The notes beneath the pieces were generated by a model. The model saw only the letters and a list, made by a program, of their open reading frames with translations, ran no database searches and was not told the origin of the DNA. A DNA stretch of 64,000 nucleotides from Saccharopolyspora indica (GTDB taxonomy: Bacteria; Actinomycetota; Actinomycetes; Mycobacteriales; Pseudonocardiaceae). Of the stretch, positions 8,263 through 16,539 are shown one piece after another. The stretch lies in the NCBI RefSeq assembly GCF_027853965.1, contig NZ_JAQGLB010000025.1:46363-110362 (forward strand). The letters run 5' to 3'. Each line of letters opens with the position of its first letter. Positions within the stretch are counted from its first letter, which is position 1. Both the position numbers and the translations under genes were made by a program.

Positions 8263-9585
8263 ATGCCGCACACGATCCGAGCACCGCAGCCCAGTTCCAG
8301 CTCGATGGCGCGCAAGGTCATCGCCGCGAGCTTCATCGGCACCACCGTGGAGTGGTACGACTTCTTCCTCTACGGGACCGCATCCGCCCTGGTCTTCAAC
8401 CGGCTGTTCTTCCCGCAATTCTCCTCACTGGCGGGCACGATCGCCGCTTTCGGCGCGTTCGCAGCGGGTTTCATCGCCCGGCCGGTCGGAGGTGTCCTCT
8501 TCGGGCACTTCGGCGACCGGGTCGGCCGCAAGTCCATGCTCATCTACAGCCTCGTGGGGATGGGCGCCTCCACCGTCGCGATCGGCCTGCTGCCGACCTA
8601 CGCCCAGATCGGCGTCCTGGCGCCGGTCCTGCTCGTGCTGTGCCGGCTCGTCCAGGGGTTCGCCGTGGGCGGCGAATGGGGCGGCGCGGTCCTCATGTCC
8701 GTCGAGCACTCCCCGGCGCACAAGCGCGGGCTGGCGGGCAGCTGGACCCAGGCCGGCTCCCCCGCCGGGCTGGTCCTCGCGACCGCCGCGTTCGGCGGCT
8801 TCTCGATGCTGCCCGAGGACGCCTTCATGAGCTGGGGCTGGCGGGTGCCGTTCCTGCTCAGCGCGGCCCTGGTCGTCGTGGGCATGTTCATCCGGCTCAA
8901 CGTCATCGAGTCGCCCGAGTTCCAGGAGGTGAAGCAGGCGGGCGGGCGAACCAGGCTGCCGATCGTCGACGCCGTCCGCGACCACCCGCTCAACATCCTG
9001 CTCGCTGTCGGTTGCTGCCTCGCGCCGTTCGTCAACTTCTACCTCGTCGCGACGTTCGTCCTCACCTACGGCACGTCCTCGCTGGGGCTGGAGCGCTCGG
9101 CCGTGCTGGTCGTCGTCGCGATCGCCGCGTCGCTGGAAGTGGTCACCATCCCGCTGGCGGCGGCCCTGTCCGACCGCATCGGCAGGCGCAAGGTCTTCCT
9201 CACCGGTGCGGCCCTGTTCGCCGCGTTCGCCTACCCGTTCTTCCTCGTCAACGAGTCCGCGAACTCGACGTGGGTCCTCGGCCTCACCTGCGTCGTGGGG
9301 CTCTCGCTGATCCACCCGCTGATGTACGGGCCGATGGCCACCCTGTTCGCGGAGATGTTCGCGCCCGAGGTCCGGTACAGCGCGGCCTCCCTCGGCTACC
9401 AGCTCGGCGCGATCTTCGGCGGCGGCTTCGCACCGCTGGTCCTGACCGCGCTGCTGGCCACCGGCGGTGGTTCCGCGGCCGCCCTGCCGCCGTACCTGAT
9501 CACCGTGAGCGTCCTGACCTTCGCCGCCGTCTTCTGGGCCACGCAACCGGGCCGCGCGCATTCGACCGAACGAAGGGACCGCTGA
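8263..9585 (+). CDS. MFS transporter, metabolite:H+ symporter (MHS, ProP-like) family
   Basis: 440 residues with 12 predicted membrane helices. MHS hallmarks: the N-terminal ASFIGTTVEWYDFFLYGTASALVFN, the loop motif GHFGDRVGRKSML, QGFAVGGEWGGAVLM, and SDRIGRRKVF between helices 8 and 9. Members import dicarboxylates, aromatic acids, shikimate or osmolytes with protons. It sits 55 nt after the MatC-type gene and 1 nt before the hydrolase gene, so all three are one operon. A second transporter of a different family in the same regulon suggests two related substrates or affinities. Confidence 0.88.
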   Translation: MPHTIRAPQPSSSSMARKVIAASFIGTTVEWYDFFLYGTASALVFNRLFFPQFSSLAGTIAAFGAFAAGFIARPVGGVLFGHFGDRVGRKSMLIYSLVGMGASTVAIGLLPTYAQIGVLAPVLLVLCRLVQGFAVGGEWGGAVLMSVEHSPAHKRGLAGSWTQAGSPAGLVLATAAFGGFSMLPEDAFMSWGWRVPFLLSAALVVVGMFIRLNVIESPEFQEVKQAGGRTRLPIVDAVRDHPLNILLAVGCCLAPFVNFYLVATFVLTYGTSSLGLERSAVLVVVAIAASLEVVTIPLAAALSDRIGRRKVFLTGAALFAAFAYPFFLVNESANSTWVLGLTCVVGLSLIHPLMYGPMATLFAEMFAPEVRYSAASLGYQLGAIFGGGFAPLVLTALLATGGGSAAALPPYLITVSVLTFAAVFWATQPGRAHSTERRDR

Positions 9586-9586
9586 G

Positions 9587-10828
9587 TTGACCACCGCACT
9601 GCTCGACGCCGACCTCGCACGATGGATCGACGCCTGCCGCGGCGACCGGGAGCTGTCCGGCCTCGCCGCCGCGACGACGGTCACCTTCGGCATTCGCTCC
9701 GACGACTGGTCGGCGCTGTTCGGCTTTCACGACGGACGGCTCGCCGAACCGGTCGGCAGCCCGGACTTCGTCCTGGTCGCGGCCGCCGCGGACTGGAGCA
9801 GGTTCTTCCAGCCCGTGCCGCCTCCGGCGTACCAGAACTTCTTCGGCATGCTCATGCGCGTTCCCGGCGCGCGGGTCGAGGGCAGCGAACTGGCGATGGC
9901 GCAGCACGCGCACCTCGTCCGCCGGGTGCTGGAGCTGGGCCGGGAGGCGATCTCCGGTCCGCGGGCCGCCCCGGCCTCGCACCCGGCCCCGGGCAAGGCG
10001 CACCTGCGCCCGGGCTACGTGCGCATCGACGTCCGCGGCGAACCGGTGGAGATCTTCTACGAGGAGGCGGGCGCAGGCCCGGACGTCCTGCTCCTGCACA
10101 CCGCGGGCGCCGATGCCCGCCAGTACCACGACCTGATGGCCGACACGGCGCTGACCTCGCGCTGCCGGCTCGTCGCGTTCGACCTGCCCGGCCACGGCCG
10201 TTCCGGCCTGCTGCCCGGAATCGCGCCCGGCGAGTACAGCTTGACCACCGACCTGTACGCCACGACCGTCCTCGCCGTGATCGACGCGCTGGGACTGGCC
10301 TCGCCCGTGGTCAGCGGTTCCTCGATGGGCGGGGAGATCTGCCTGGAACTGGCGCACCGCGCCCCGCACGCCCTCGGCGGCGTGATCGCGTGCGAGGCCA
10401 GCGACCGGGTTCCCGGCCGGCAGGTGCCGTGGGCCAAGCACCCCGCGGTCAACGAGTCCACCTTCGTCCCGGAGTGGGTCCACGGGCTCATGGCCCCGCA
10501 GAGCCCGCAGCGCTGCCGCCGCGAGGTGTGGTGGGGCTACTCCCAGGGCGGGTTCGGGACCTTCGCGGGCGACATCGACTTCTACAGCGGTGACTGGGAC
10601 GGCCGCGACCGGGTCGGCGAGATCGACACCTCCCGCTGCCCGGTGATCATGATGACCGGCGAGTACGACTACTCGTGCACACCGGCGATGTCGGCGGCAA
10701 CCGCGCGCAAGATCCCCGGAGCTGTCTTCTGGCCGATGCCGGGCCTCGGGCACTTCCCGATGGCGGAGAACCCGCCGCTGTTCGCCGGGCACTTCGCCGC
10801 GGCGCTGGACCGCCTGGGAATTCCGTGA
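9587..10828 (+). CDS. SCP2-like domain fused to alpha/beta hydrolase
   Basis: 413 residues; TTG start one base after the MFS stop, with AAGGGA upstream. Residues ~1-120 look like a sterol-carrier SCP2-type lipid-binding domain (VTFGIRSDDWSALFGFHDGRLAEP; PDFVLVAAAADWSRFF). Residues ~145-410 are an alpha/beta hydrolase: oxyanion strand VLLLHTAGADARQY, nucleophile Ser246 in GSSMGGE, acid in MMTGEYDYSC, and His in GLGHFPMAENP. The lipid-binding half may present a hydrophobic ester or lactone to the hydrolase. It belongs to the GntR-controlled transporter operon. Confidence 0.75.
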   Translation: MTTALLDADLARWIDACRGDRELSGLAAATTVTFGIRSDDWSALFGFHDGRLAEPVGSPDFVLVAAAADWSRFFQPVPPPAYQNFFGMLMRVPGARVEGSELAMAQHAHLVRRVLELGREAISGPRAAPASHPAPGKAHLRPGYVRIDVRGEPVEIFYEEAGAGPDVLLLHTAGADARQYHDLMADTALTSRCRLVAFDLPGHGRSGLLPGIAPGEYSLTTDLYATTVLAVIDALGLASPVVSGSSMGGEICLELAHRAPHALGGVIACEASDRVPGRQVPWAKHPAVNESTFVPEWVHGLMAPQSPQRCRREVWWGYSQGGFGTFAGDIDFYSGDWDGRDRVGEIDTSRCPVIMMTGEYDYSCTPAMSAATARKIPGAVFWPMPGLGHFPMAENPPLFAGHFAAALDRLGIP

Positions 10829-10834
10829 GGTCCC

Positions 10835-11503
10835 TCAGGTCAGCTCGGCGAAGCGCTCCACCTGGTCGCTGCTGCCCGCGACGACCAGGATGTCGCCCTC
10901 GTGCACCACCGTCTCGGCCGTCGCGTAGGTGAAGGCCTGCCCCGGCTGCTTGATCGCCACGACGGTCACCCCGTACTTCGAGCGCACCCGCGTGTCGCCG
11001 AGCGGGCGGCCCATCGCTTCGGCCGGTGCGCGGGTCTTGGCCAGCGCGTAGTGCTCGTCCTCGAGCTCGATGTAGTCGAGCATCCGGCCCATCACCAGGT
11101 GCGCCGTGGTCTTGCCCATCTCGTGCTCCGGCAGCACGACGTGGTGCGCGCCCACCCGCTCCAGGATCCGGCCGTGCTGGCGGCTGGTCGCCTTGGCCCA
11201 GATGTTCGGGATGCCGAAGTCCACCAGCAGCGAGGTGGTCAGGATGCTGGCCTCCAGCTCGGTGCCGATGGCCACCACCGCCCTGCTGAACTGGTGCACG
11301 CCGAGCTGGCGCAGGCTCTCCGGGTCGGTGGTGTCGGCGACCGCGGTGTGGGTCAGCTCGTCGGCGTGCCGCTGCACGACGGTCGGCCGCGAGTCGATGG
11401 CCAGCACCTCCGCGCCGCGCCGCACCAGCTCACCGGCCAGCGAGCTGCCGAACCGGCCGAGGCCGATCACCACGATCTGATTCGCTGCGTCGTTCCTAGC
11501 CAA
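10835..11503 (-). CDS. trkA: TrkA/KtrA-type potassium channel regulatory (RCK) protein
   Basis: 222 residues, one RCK module: NAD(H)-binding Rossmann fold IVVIGLGRFGSSLAGELVRRGAEVLAIDS (residues 10-38) and a C-terminal TrkA_C domain (~140-222, ending in EGDILVVAGSSDQVERF). It gates the membrane subunit encoded just upstream, with which it overlaps by 8 bp. The single-RCK size fits a KtrA-like octameric ring rather than the duplicated enterobacterial TrkA. Confidence 0.9.
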   Translation of the reverse strand: MARNDAANQIVVIGLGRFGSSLAGELVRRGAEVLAIDSRPTVVQRHADELTHTAVADTTDPESLRQLGVHQFSRAVVAIGTELEASILTTSLLVDFGIPNIWAKATSRQHGRILERVGAHHVVLPEHEMGKTTAHLVMGRMLDYIELEDEHYALAKTRAPAEAMGRPLGDTRVRSKYGVTVVAIKQPGQAFTYATAETVVHEGDILVVAGSSDQVERFAELT

Positions 11504-12857
11504 CGATGGGTCGCTCCTCCGGCAGTTCGTAGCGGCGGCCGCGCTCCCGCAGCGCCAGCGCCGAGGCCAGCGTGATCGGGCCGAGGCGGCCGATGAACAT
11601 CAGTACCACCAGCAGTATCTGCCCGAGTGCCGGGATCTGGGCGGTGATCCCGGTGGACAGGCCGACCGTGGCGAACGCCGAGATCACTTCGAACAGCACC
11701 GCGTCCAGGCCGAACGGCGTGATCACCTGCAGCACCAGCACGCTCAGCACGACCACGCCGACGGCGATCAGCACGATGGTCAGGGCCTGCCGCTGCACGC
11801 CTTCCGGCAGCCGCCGCCCCATGACGTGCACGGTCGGTTCGCCGCGGATCTCGGCCAGGATCACGAACGCCAGCAGCGCGAACGTGGTGATCTTGATGCC
11901 GCCCGCGGTGCCCGCGCTGCCACCGCCGATGAACATCAGGACGTCCTGCACCAGCAGCGTGCCCGAGTGCATCTCGGCGATGTCGAGGTTGTTGAACCCG
12001 GCGGTCCTGGTCATGGTCGCGGCGAAGAAGCCGGCCAGCAGCTTGCCCGGCCAGGACAGCGGCCCGAGCGTTCCGGGGTTGGTCCACTCGGCGGCGGTGA
12101 CCACCACCGAGCCGCCGATCAGCAGCACCACCGTGACCCACACCGTGATCTTGGTGTGCAGCGTCCAGCGGCGGGGCTGGCGCAACCTGCTGAACAGCTC
12201 CAGCCACACCGGGAACCCGAGCCCGCCCGCGATCACCGCCAGCGCGATCGGCAGGCAGAACCAGGCGTCGGTGACGAAGCCCATCAGGTTGTCGGTGCGC
12301 AGCGCGAAGCCCGCGTTGTTGAACGCCGAGACGGCGTGGAACACGCCTTCGTAGACCGCGCGGCCGAACCCGATCCCGTAACCGGTCACCAGCCGCGCGG
12401 TCAGCGCCACCGCCACCACCAGCTCGAAGACCAGGCTGAGCAGCAGGATGCGACCGACCACCCGCCGGACGTCGCCGAGCCCGAGGGTCTTGGTCTCCGC
12501 TTGCGCGGTGAGCCGCATGCGCAGCCCGAACCGGCGGAACACCAGCAGGCTCAGCAGCGACGCGAGGGTCATGATGCCCAGCCCGCCCAGCTGGATCAGG
12601 ACGAGGATGATCACTTCGCCCGCGGTGGACCAGTACGTCGGCGTGTCCACCACGATCAGCCCGGTCACGCACGCCGCCGACGTCGCGGTGAACAGCGCGA
12701 CGACCAGCCCGGTCGCCTCACCGGATTCGGTGGCGAACGGCATCGACAGCAGCAGCGTGCCGACGGCGATCAGCCCGGCGAAGCCCAGCACGACCGACAC
12801 TGCGGGCTGCCTGCGCACCGCGGCGAGGCGCCGGCCGCTGCTCTGGAGGACGTTCAC
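11496..12857 (-). CDS. TrkH/KtrB-type potassium uptake membrane subunit
   Basis: 453 residues, polytopic, with the four pore-loop repeats of the Trk/Ktr superfamily: VTGLIVVDTPTYW, NNAGFALRTDNLMGF, TAGFNNLDIAEMH with GGGSAGTAGGIKITT, and STGITAQIPALG. Conserved Gly residues in each loop form the selectivity filter. With the adjacent RCK protein it makes a K+ uptake complex in the cytoplasmic membrane. GTG or ATG starts are possible near 12857; no strong SD separates them. Confidence 0.9.
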   Translation of the reverse strand: MNVLQSSGRRLAAVRRQPAVSVVLGFAGLIAVGTLLLSMPFATESGEATGLVVALFTATSAACVTGLIVVDTPTYWSTAGEVIILVLIQLGGLGIMTLASLLSLLVFRRFGLRMRLTAQAETKTLGLGDVRRVVGRILLLSLVFELVVAVALTARLVTGYGIGFGRAVYEGVFHAVSAFNNAGFALRTDNLMGFVTDAWFCLPIALAVIAGGLGFPVWLELFSRLRQPRRWTLHTKITVWVTVVLLIGGSVVVTAAEWTNPGTLGPLSWPGKLLAGFFAATMTRTAGFNNLDIAEMHSGTLLVQDVLMFIGGGSAGTAGGIKITTFALLAFVILAEIRGEPTVHVMGRRLPEGVQRQALTIVLIAVGVVVLSVLVLQVITPFGLDAVLFEVISAFATVGLSTGITAQIPALGQILLVVLMFIGRLGPITLASALALRERGRRYELPEERPIVG

Positions 12858-12882
12858 GCGTGGGACAGTACTTGACCTGCTG

Positions 12883-13356
12883 CTACGGCGCGTCGATCAC
12901 CACAACACCGTCCTGATCGGCCACGACGTACTCGCCGGGGACGAACTGGACACCGCCGAGCTCGACGACCTCGTCCACCACGCCCTCGCCGGTCTTGGTG
13001 CTCTTGCGCGGGTTGGTGCCCAGCGCCTTGACGCCGAAGTCCATCCCGGCCAGCACCGCCGAGTCGCGCACCGCGCCGTTGATGATCGCTCCGCTCCAGC
13101 CGTTGGACCGGCCCAGCTCGGCGATCAGGTCGCCCATCAGCGCGGTGTGCAGCGAGCCCTGGCCGTCGATCACCAGCACCCTGCCCTCGCCCGGCGTGGA
13201 CAGGATCTCCTTGAGCAGGGCGTTGTCCTGGAAGCACTTGACCGTGCGGATCCGGCCCTCGAAGGCCACCCGCCCGCCGATGTCGCGGAACTGCACGTCG
13301 CAGCTGCGCACCCCCGGCCCTTCCCGGTCCGCGAGGTCAGCCGTAGCCAAAGTCAT
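12883..13356 (-). CDS. rraA: RraA-like protein (putative 4-hydroxy-4-methyl-2-oxoglutarate aldolase family)
   Basis: 157 residues, the usual family length. Characteristic segments: RDIGGRVAFEGRIRTVKCFQDN, GQGSLHTALMGDLIAELG, WSGAIINGAVRDSAVLAGMDFGVKALGTNPRKS, and GEYVVADQDGVVV. The family covers RNase E regulators and class II HMG/oxaloacetate aldolases; metal-binding GD and RDS residues are present, and sequence alone does not decide between these roles. It is transcribed alone, 25 nt upstream of the K+ transporter gene. Confidence 0.82.
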   Translation of the reverse strand: MTLATADLADREGPGVRSCDVQFRDIGGRVAFEGRIRTVKCFQDNALLKEILSTPGEGRVLVIDGQGSLHTALMGDLIAELGRSNGWSGAIINGAVRDSAVLAGMDFGVKALGTNPRKSTKTGEGVVDEVVELGGVQFVPGEYVVADQDGVVVIDAP

Positions 13357-13454
13357 GGGCGGTCCCGCCTCTCCGCGATTTTCAGTGGGTCGCGAGCGTA
13401 CCCAGCGGTAGCCGTCTCCCGCGCGGTACCGCGATCAACACCACACCCGGCCGG

Positions 13455-14708
13455 TCAGCCGCAGTTCTCGGCGCGTTTCAGGAGCAGTTCGCGCTCGCGG
13501 GCGTTGGCGGTCAGCTCGGCGGCGCGCTCGAACTCGGCGCGGGCTTCGGCGGGCCGGTCCAGCTTGGCCAGGAGGTCGCCGCGGACGCTGGGCAGCAGGT
13601 GGTAGCCCTCCAGCGAGCCCTCGGCCACCAGCTGGTCGACGAGGTGCAGGGCGGGCTCGGGACCGAAGGCCATCGACACCGCCACCGCGCGGTTGAGCTC
13701 CACCACCGGCGACGGCGTGACCTCCGAGAGCTGCTCGTAGATCCGGACGATCCGCGCCCAGTCGGTCTCCGCCGCGGTGCGCGCCCGCGCGTGGCAGGCC
13801 GCGATCGCCGCTTGCAGCCGGTAGGGGCCGGGCGGAGCGCCGATCTCCTCCGCGCGCTGCAGCGCGGCGAGCCCGCGGCGGATCAGCAGCTGGTCCCAGC
13901 GGGTGCGGTCCTGCTCCAGCAGCAGCACGGGCTCACCGGTGGGGCCGGTGCGCGCGGCGGTGCGGGACGCCTGGATCTCCAGCAGCGCGACCAGGCCGTG
14001 CACCTCGGGTTCGCCGGGCACGAGGCCTGCCAGGATCCGCCCGAGCCGCAGCGCGTCGTCGCACAGCTCGGTGCGCAGCCAATCCGCGCCGGAGGTGGCC
14101 GTGTAGCCCTCGTTGAAGATGAGGTAGACGACTTCCAGCACCGCGGGCAACCGCGCCGCGAGCTCGTCCCCGCTCGGCGCTTCGAACGGGATCTGCTTGC
14201 GCGCCAGCGTCTTCTTGGCCCGCACGATGCGCTGCGCGATGGTCGGCTCGGGCACCAGGAAGGCGCGGGCGATCTCCTTGGTCGTCAGCCCGCACAGCAC
14301 CCGCAGGGCCAGCGCCACCCGCGCCTCGGTGGACAGCACCGGGTGGCAGGCGGTGAACACCAGGCGCAGCAGGTCGTCGCCGAAGTCCGGGCCGGTGTCC
14401 ACCTCGATCTCGGTGTGCTGCCGCTGCTCCAGGTCCCGGCCGATCTCCTGCTGCTTGCGCGCGAACCGCTCCTTGCGGCGCAGCTGGTCGATCGCGCGGT
14501 GCTTGGCGGTGGACATCAGCCAGGCGCCGGGATTGGGCGGCACCCCGGTCTCCGGCCACTTCTCCAGCGCGATGAGCAGCGCGTCCTGCGCCAGCTCCTC
14601 GGCCAGGCCGACGTCCTGCACGAGCCGCGCCAGGCCGGCGATCAGGCGGGCCGCCTCGATCCGCCAGACCGCTTCGATGGCGCGGTGGGTTTCGGAAACC
14701 GTCACCAC
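13455..14708 (-). CDS. ECF-type RNA polymerase sigma factor with C-terminal extension (ECF42-like)
   Basis: 417 residues. Sigma region 2 is at ~10-85 (LAEELAQDALLIALEKWPE ... PGAWLMSTAKHRAIDQLRRK); region 4 is at ~120-180 (RVALALRVLCGLTTKEIARAFLVPEPTIAQRIVRAKKTL). A long helical, TPR-like C-terminal domain (~190-417) follows, with no obvious anti-sigma gene nearby. This architecture plus two upstream DGPF/YCII genes matches the ECF42 group, where the C-terminal domain itself is needed for activity. GTG start at 14708 or one codon later; 19 nt follow the upstream gene, so all three form one operon. Confidence 0.88.
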   Translation of the reverse strand: MVTVSETHRAIEAVWRIEAARLIAGLARLVQDVGLAEELAQDALLIALEKWPETGVPPNPGAWLMSTAKHRAIDQLRRKERFARKQQEIGRDLEQRQHTEIEVDTGPDFGDDLLRLVFTACHPVLSTEARVALALRVLCGLTTKEIARAFLVPEPTIAQRIVRAKKTLARKQIPFEAPSGDELAARLPAVLEVVYLIFNEGYTATSGADWLRTELCDDALRLGRILAGLVPGEPEVHGLVALLEIQASRTAARTGPTGEPVLLLEQDRTRWDQLLIRRGLAALQRAEEIGAPPGPYRLQAAIAACHARARTAAETDWARIVRIYEQLSEVTPSPVVELNRAVAVSMAFGPEPALHLVDQLVAEGSLEGYHLLPSVRGDLLAKLDRPAEARAEFERAAELTANARERELLLKRAENCG

Positions 14709-14727
14709 GCCATCTCAGCACACCTGG

Positions 14728-15141
14728 TCAGGCGATTCCGCCCGCTTTGCGGACCTCCTCGCGCAGGTTCGCCTCGCGCTCGGCCTCCTCCTCGGACATC
14801 TCGAAGTCCTCGGCCTCGAACACCCGCCGCACCTCGACCGGTTCCGGGCACCGCTTGGCCCACTCCAGGGCCTCCTCGCGGGAGCGGACCTGGAGCAGCC
14901 AGAAACCGGCGATCAGCTCCTTGGCCTCGGTGAACGGCCCGTCCACCACGGACTTCCCGCCGCCGGTGGCGATCTCGGTGCGGAAGCCCTCCGAGCTGGG
15001 GTGCAGGCCTTCACCGGCCAGCAGCACACCGGCCTTGACCAGCTCCTCGTTGTAGTCCCCCATCGCCTTGAGCTCCTCCGGGGTCGGCATCGCGCCGTCC
15101 TCGGTCTCCGGGGTGGACTTCACGATCATCATGTATCGCAT
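14728..15141 (-). CDS. DGPF/YCII-domain protein, copy 2
   Basis: 137 residues from ATG 15141 (AGGAAG upstream). It starts MRYMMIVKS and carries MGDYNEELVKAGVLLAGEGL and the family hallmark VVDGPFTEAKELIAGFWLLQV; the C-terminus is charged. These small alpha/beta-barrel proteins are encoded beside ECF42 sigma factors; their biochemical role is unknown. It is a clear paralogue of the gene just upstream (same residues through much of 30-110), pointing to tandem duplication. Confidence 0.85.
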   Translation of the reverse strand: MRYMMIVKSTPETEDGAMPTPEELKAMGDYNEELVKAGVLLAGEGLHPSSEGFRTEIATGGGKSVVDGPFTEAKELIAGFWLLQVRSREEALEWAKRCPEPVEVRRVFEAEDFEMSEEEAEREANLREEVRKAGGIA

Positions 15142-15213
15142 GCCGTTCACTTCCTGATCGTCCGCCGCTCTGGTGCGGGTCGGTGCACGAGTTCTACCAG
15201 CCGCCAACCGGTT

Positions 15214-15606
15214 TCAGCCGGTGAAATCGCGAATCTCCGCGGCGAGCCATTCCGCCCGCGCCGCGGCCGACACCTCGGCGGCGCCGTCCTCGATCGCCTG
15301 CACCTGCAGCACGGTGACCGGGGCCGGGCAGCGCCTGGCCCACTCGACCATCTCCTCGCGGGAGCGCACCTGGAGCAGCCAGAAACCGGCGATCACCTCC
15401 TCGTTCCCGGGAAACGGCCCGTGCACCACAGCTCGCCCACCCCCAGGGGCGAGCTCGGTCCGGAACCCCCTGGAACTGGGGTGCAGGCCGTCACCCGCCA
15501 GCAGCACGCCCGCCCGGACCAGCGCCTCGTTGTAGTCGCCCATCGCCTCGACGTCCGCCGGGCCGGGCGCACCGGCTCCGGCCATGACCGCCATCAGGAA
15601 TCGCAT
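15214..15606 (-). CDS. DGPF/YCII-domain protein, copy 1
   Basis: 130 residues from ATG 15606, preceded by GGGGAGGG. Core segments MGDYNEALVRAGVLLAGDGLHPSS and IAGFWLLQVRSREE are nearly the same as in the next gene, while its DGPF hallmark is HGPF and the C-terminus differs. It is the first gene of the three-gene DGPF-DGPF-sigma operon; 72 nt separate it from copy 2. Confidence 0.83.
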   Translation of the reverse strand: MRFLMAVMAGAGAPGPADVEAMGDYNEALVRAGVLLAGDGLHPSSRGFRTELAPGGGRAVVHGPFPGNEEVIAGFWLLQVRSREEMVEWARRCPAPVTVLQVQAIEDGAAEVSAAARAEWLAAEIRDFTG

Positions 15607-15709
15607 CTCGGGGCCCTCCCCTGTCGGTGGCGGCCGGTCCGCCCGGCCGCTCACCAACGCATCGAACGAGCGACCCCGAGATCGACATGCCCCCAGGGGT
15701 TCTCGCGAT

Positions 15710-16513
15710 TCAGCCGGCCAAGTGCCGCCGGACGAGGTCGTTGGCGCGCTGCGGTCGCTCCATGTTCGTCATGTGCCCGCAGCCGGCGAACTCGACCAGT
15801 TCCGCGTTCGGCATCCGCCGCGCCGCCTCACCCGCCATCCGGTGCAGGTCGGTGGATTCCAGCTCGCCGACCACCAGCGCGGTGGGCGTGGCGATCTCCT
15901 CCAGCCGGCTGCGCACGTCCACCTCGAGCTGGCGGCCGGTCGCGGTGTGGTGGCTGGTGATGGTGGTCATCGCCATCTCCCAGCAGCGCCGCCGGATCTC
16001 CGGGTCGACCTGGCCGGGCTCGCGGTGCGGTCCGTCCACCGAGAGGCGCATGAGGGATTCGACGTAGCCGTCGGCGTCCATCGCCTCCTGCGCCGCCGCC
16101 TGCTCCCGGTAGCGGTCCAGGACGAACGGGTCGTGGAACTCCACCGGCGGCACGCCCGGCCCGAACAGCACCATCCGGTCCACCCGCTCCGGGTGCAGCA
16201 GAGCGAGGGTGAACGCGGTGAGGCCACCCATGGAATTGCCCAGCAGGGAGGCGGTTTCGAGCTGGAAGTGGTCGAGCACCGCCAGCAGGTCCTCGTGCGG
16301 GTGCATGTCGGTCATCAGCGTGCTGGAGCGCCCGTGCGACCGCGCGTCGTAGCGGATCACCCGGTGGTCCGCGGCGAGGTCGAGCTGCTCGTCCCACATC
16401 CCGGTGCCGAGGAAACCGGCGTGCAGCATCACGATCGGCGGCCCCGAGCCCACCACCTCGGCGTGCAGCTCACCGCCGGGGACGGGGATCTTCGTGGTTT
16501 CGATGGTGTTCAT
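15710..16513 (-). CDS. Alpha/beta hydrolase under MarR control
   Basis: 267 residues from ATG 16513 (an in-frame TTG lies at 16522). Features: oxyanion HAGFLGTGMWDEQ, IRYDARSHGRS, nucleophile Ser in LLGNSMGGLTA, acid in VVGELESTD, and His in GCGHMTNMERPQ. It resembles 3-oxoadipate enol-lactonase/esterase-type hydrolases; substrate unknown. The start lies 26 bp from the divergent marR start with one palindrome between them and no SD, so its mRNA is leaderless or nearly so. Regulation by the neighbouring MarR is strongly suggested. Confidence 0.82.
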   Translation of the reverse strand: MNTIETTKIPVPGGELHAEVVGSGPPIVMLHAGFLGTGMWDEQLDLAADHRVIRYDARSHGRSSTLMTDMHPHEDLLAVLDHFQLETASLLGNSMGGLTAFTLALLHPERVDRMVLFGPGVPPVEFHDPFVLDRYREQAAAQEAMDADGYVESLMRLSVDGPHREPGQVDPEIRRRCWEMAMTTITSHHTATGRQLEVDVRSRLEEIATPTALVVGELESTDLHRMAGEAARRMPNAELVEFAGCGHMTNMERPQRANDLVRRHLAG

Positions 16514-16522
16514 GGCAACCAA

Positions 16523-16539
16523 GGTGTCATAATGACACC
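16523..16539. promoter_or_regulatory. MarR operator palindrome shared by two divergent promoters
   Basis: GGTGTCATAATGACACC has perfect 8-bp arms around one base and fills the space between the divergent genes. It contains CATAAT on the plus strand (16528-16533), 6 nt before the marR ATG, and CATTAT on the minus strand, 6 nt before TTG 16522. Each is a -10 element placed for a leaderless transcript. A MarR dimer here would occlude both promoters. Confidence 0.65.
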
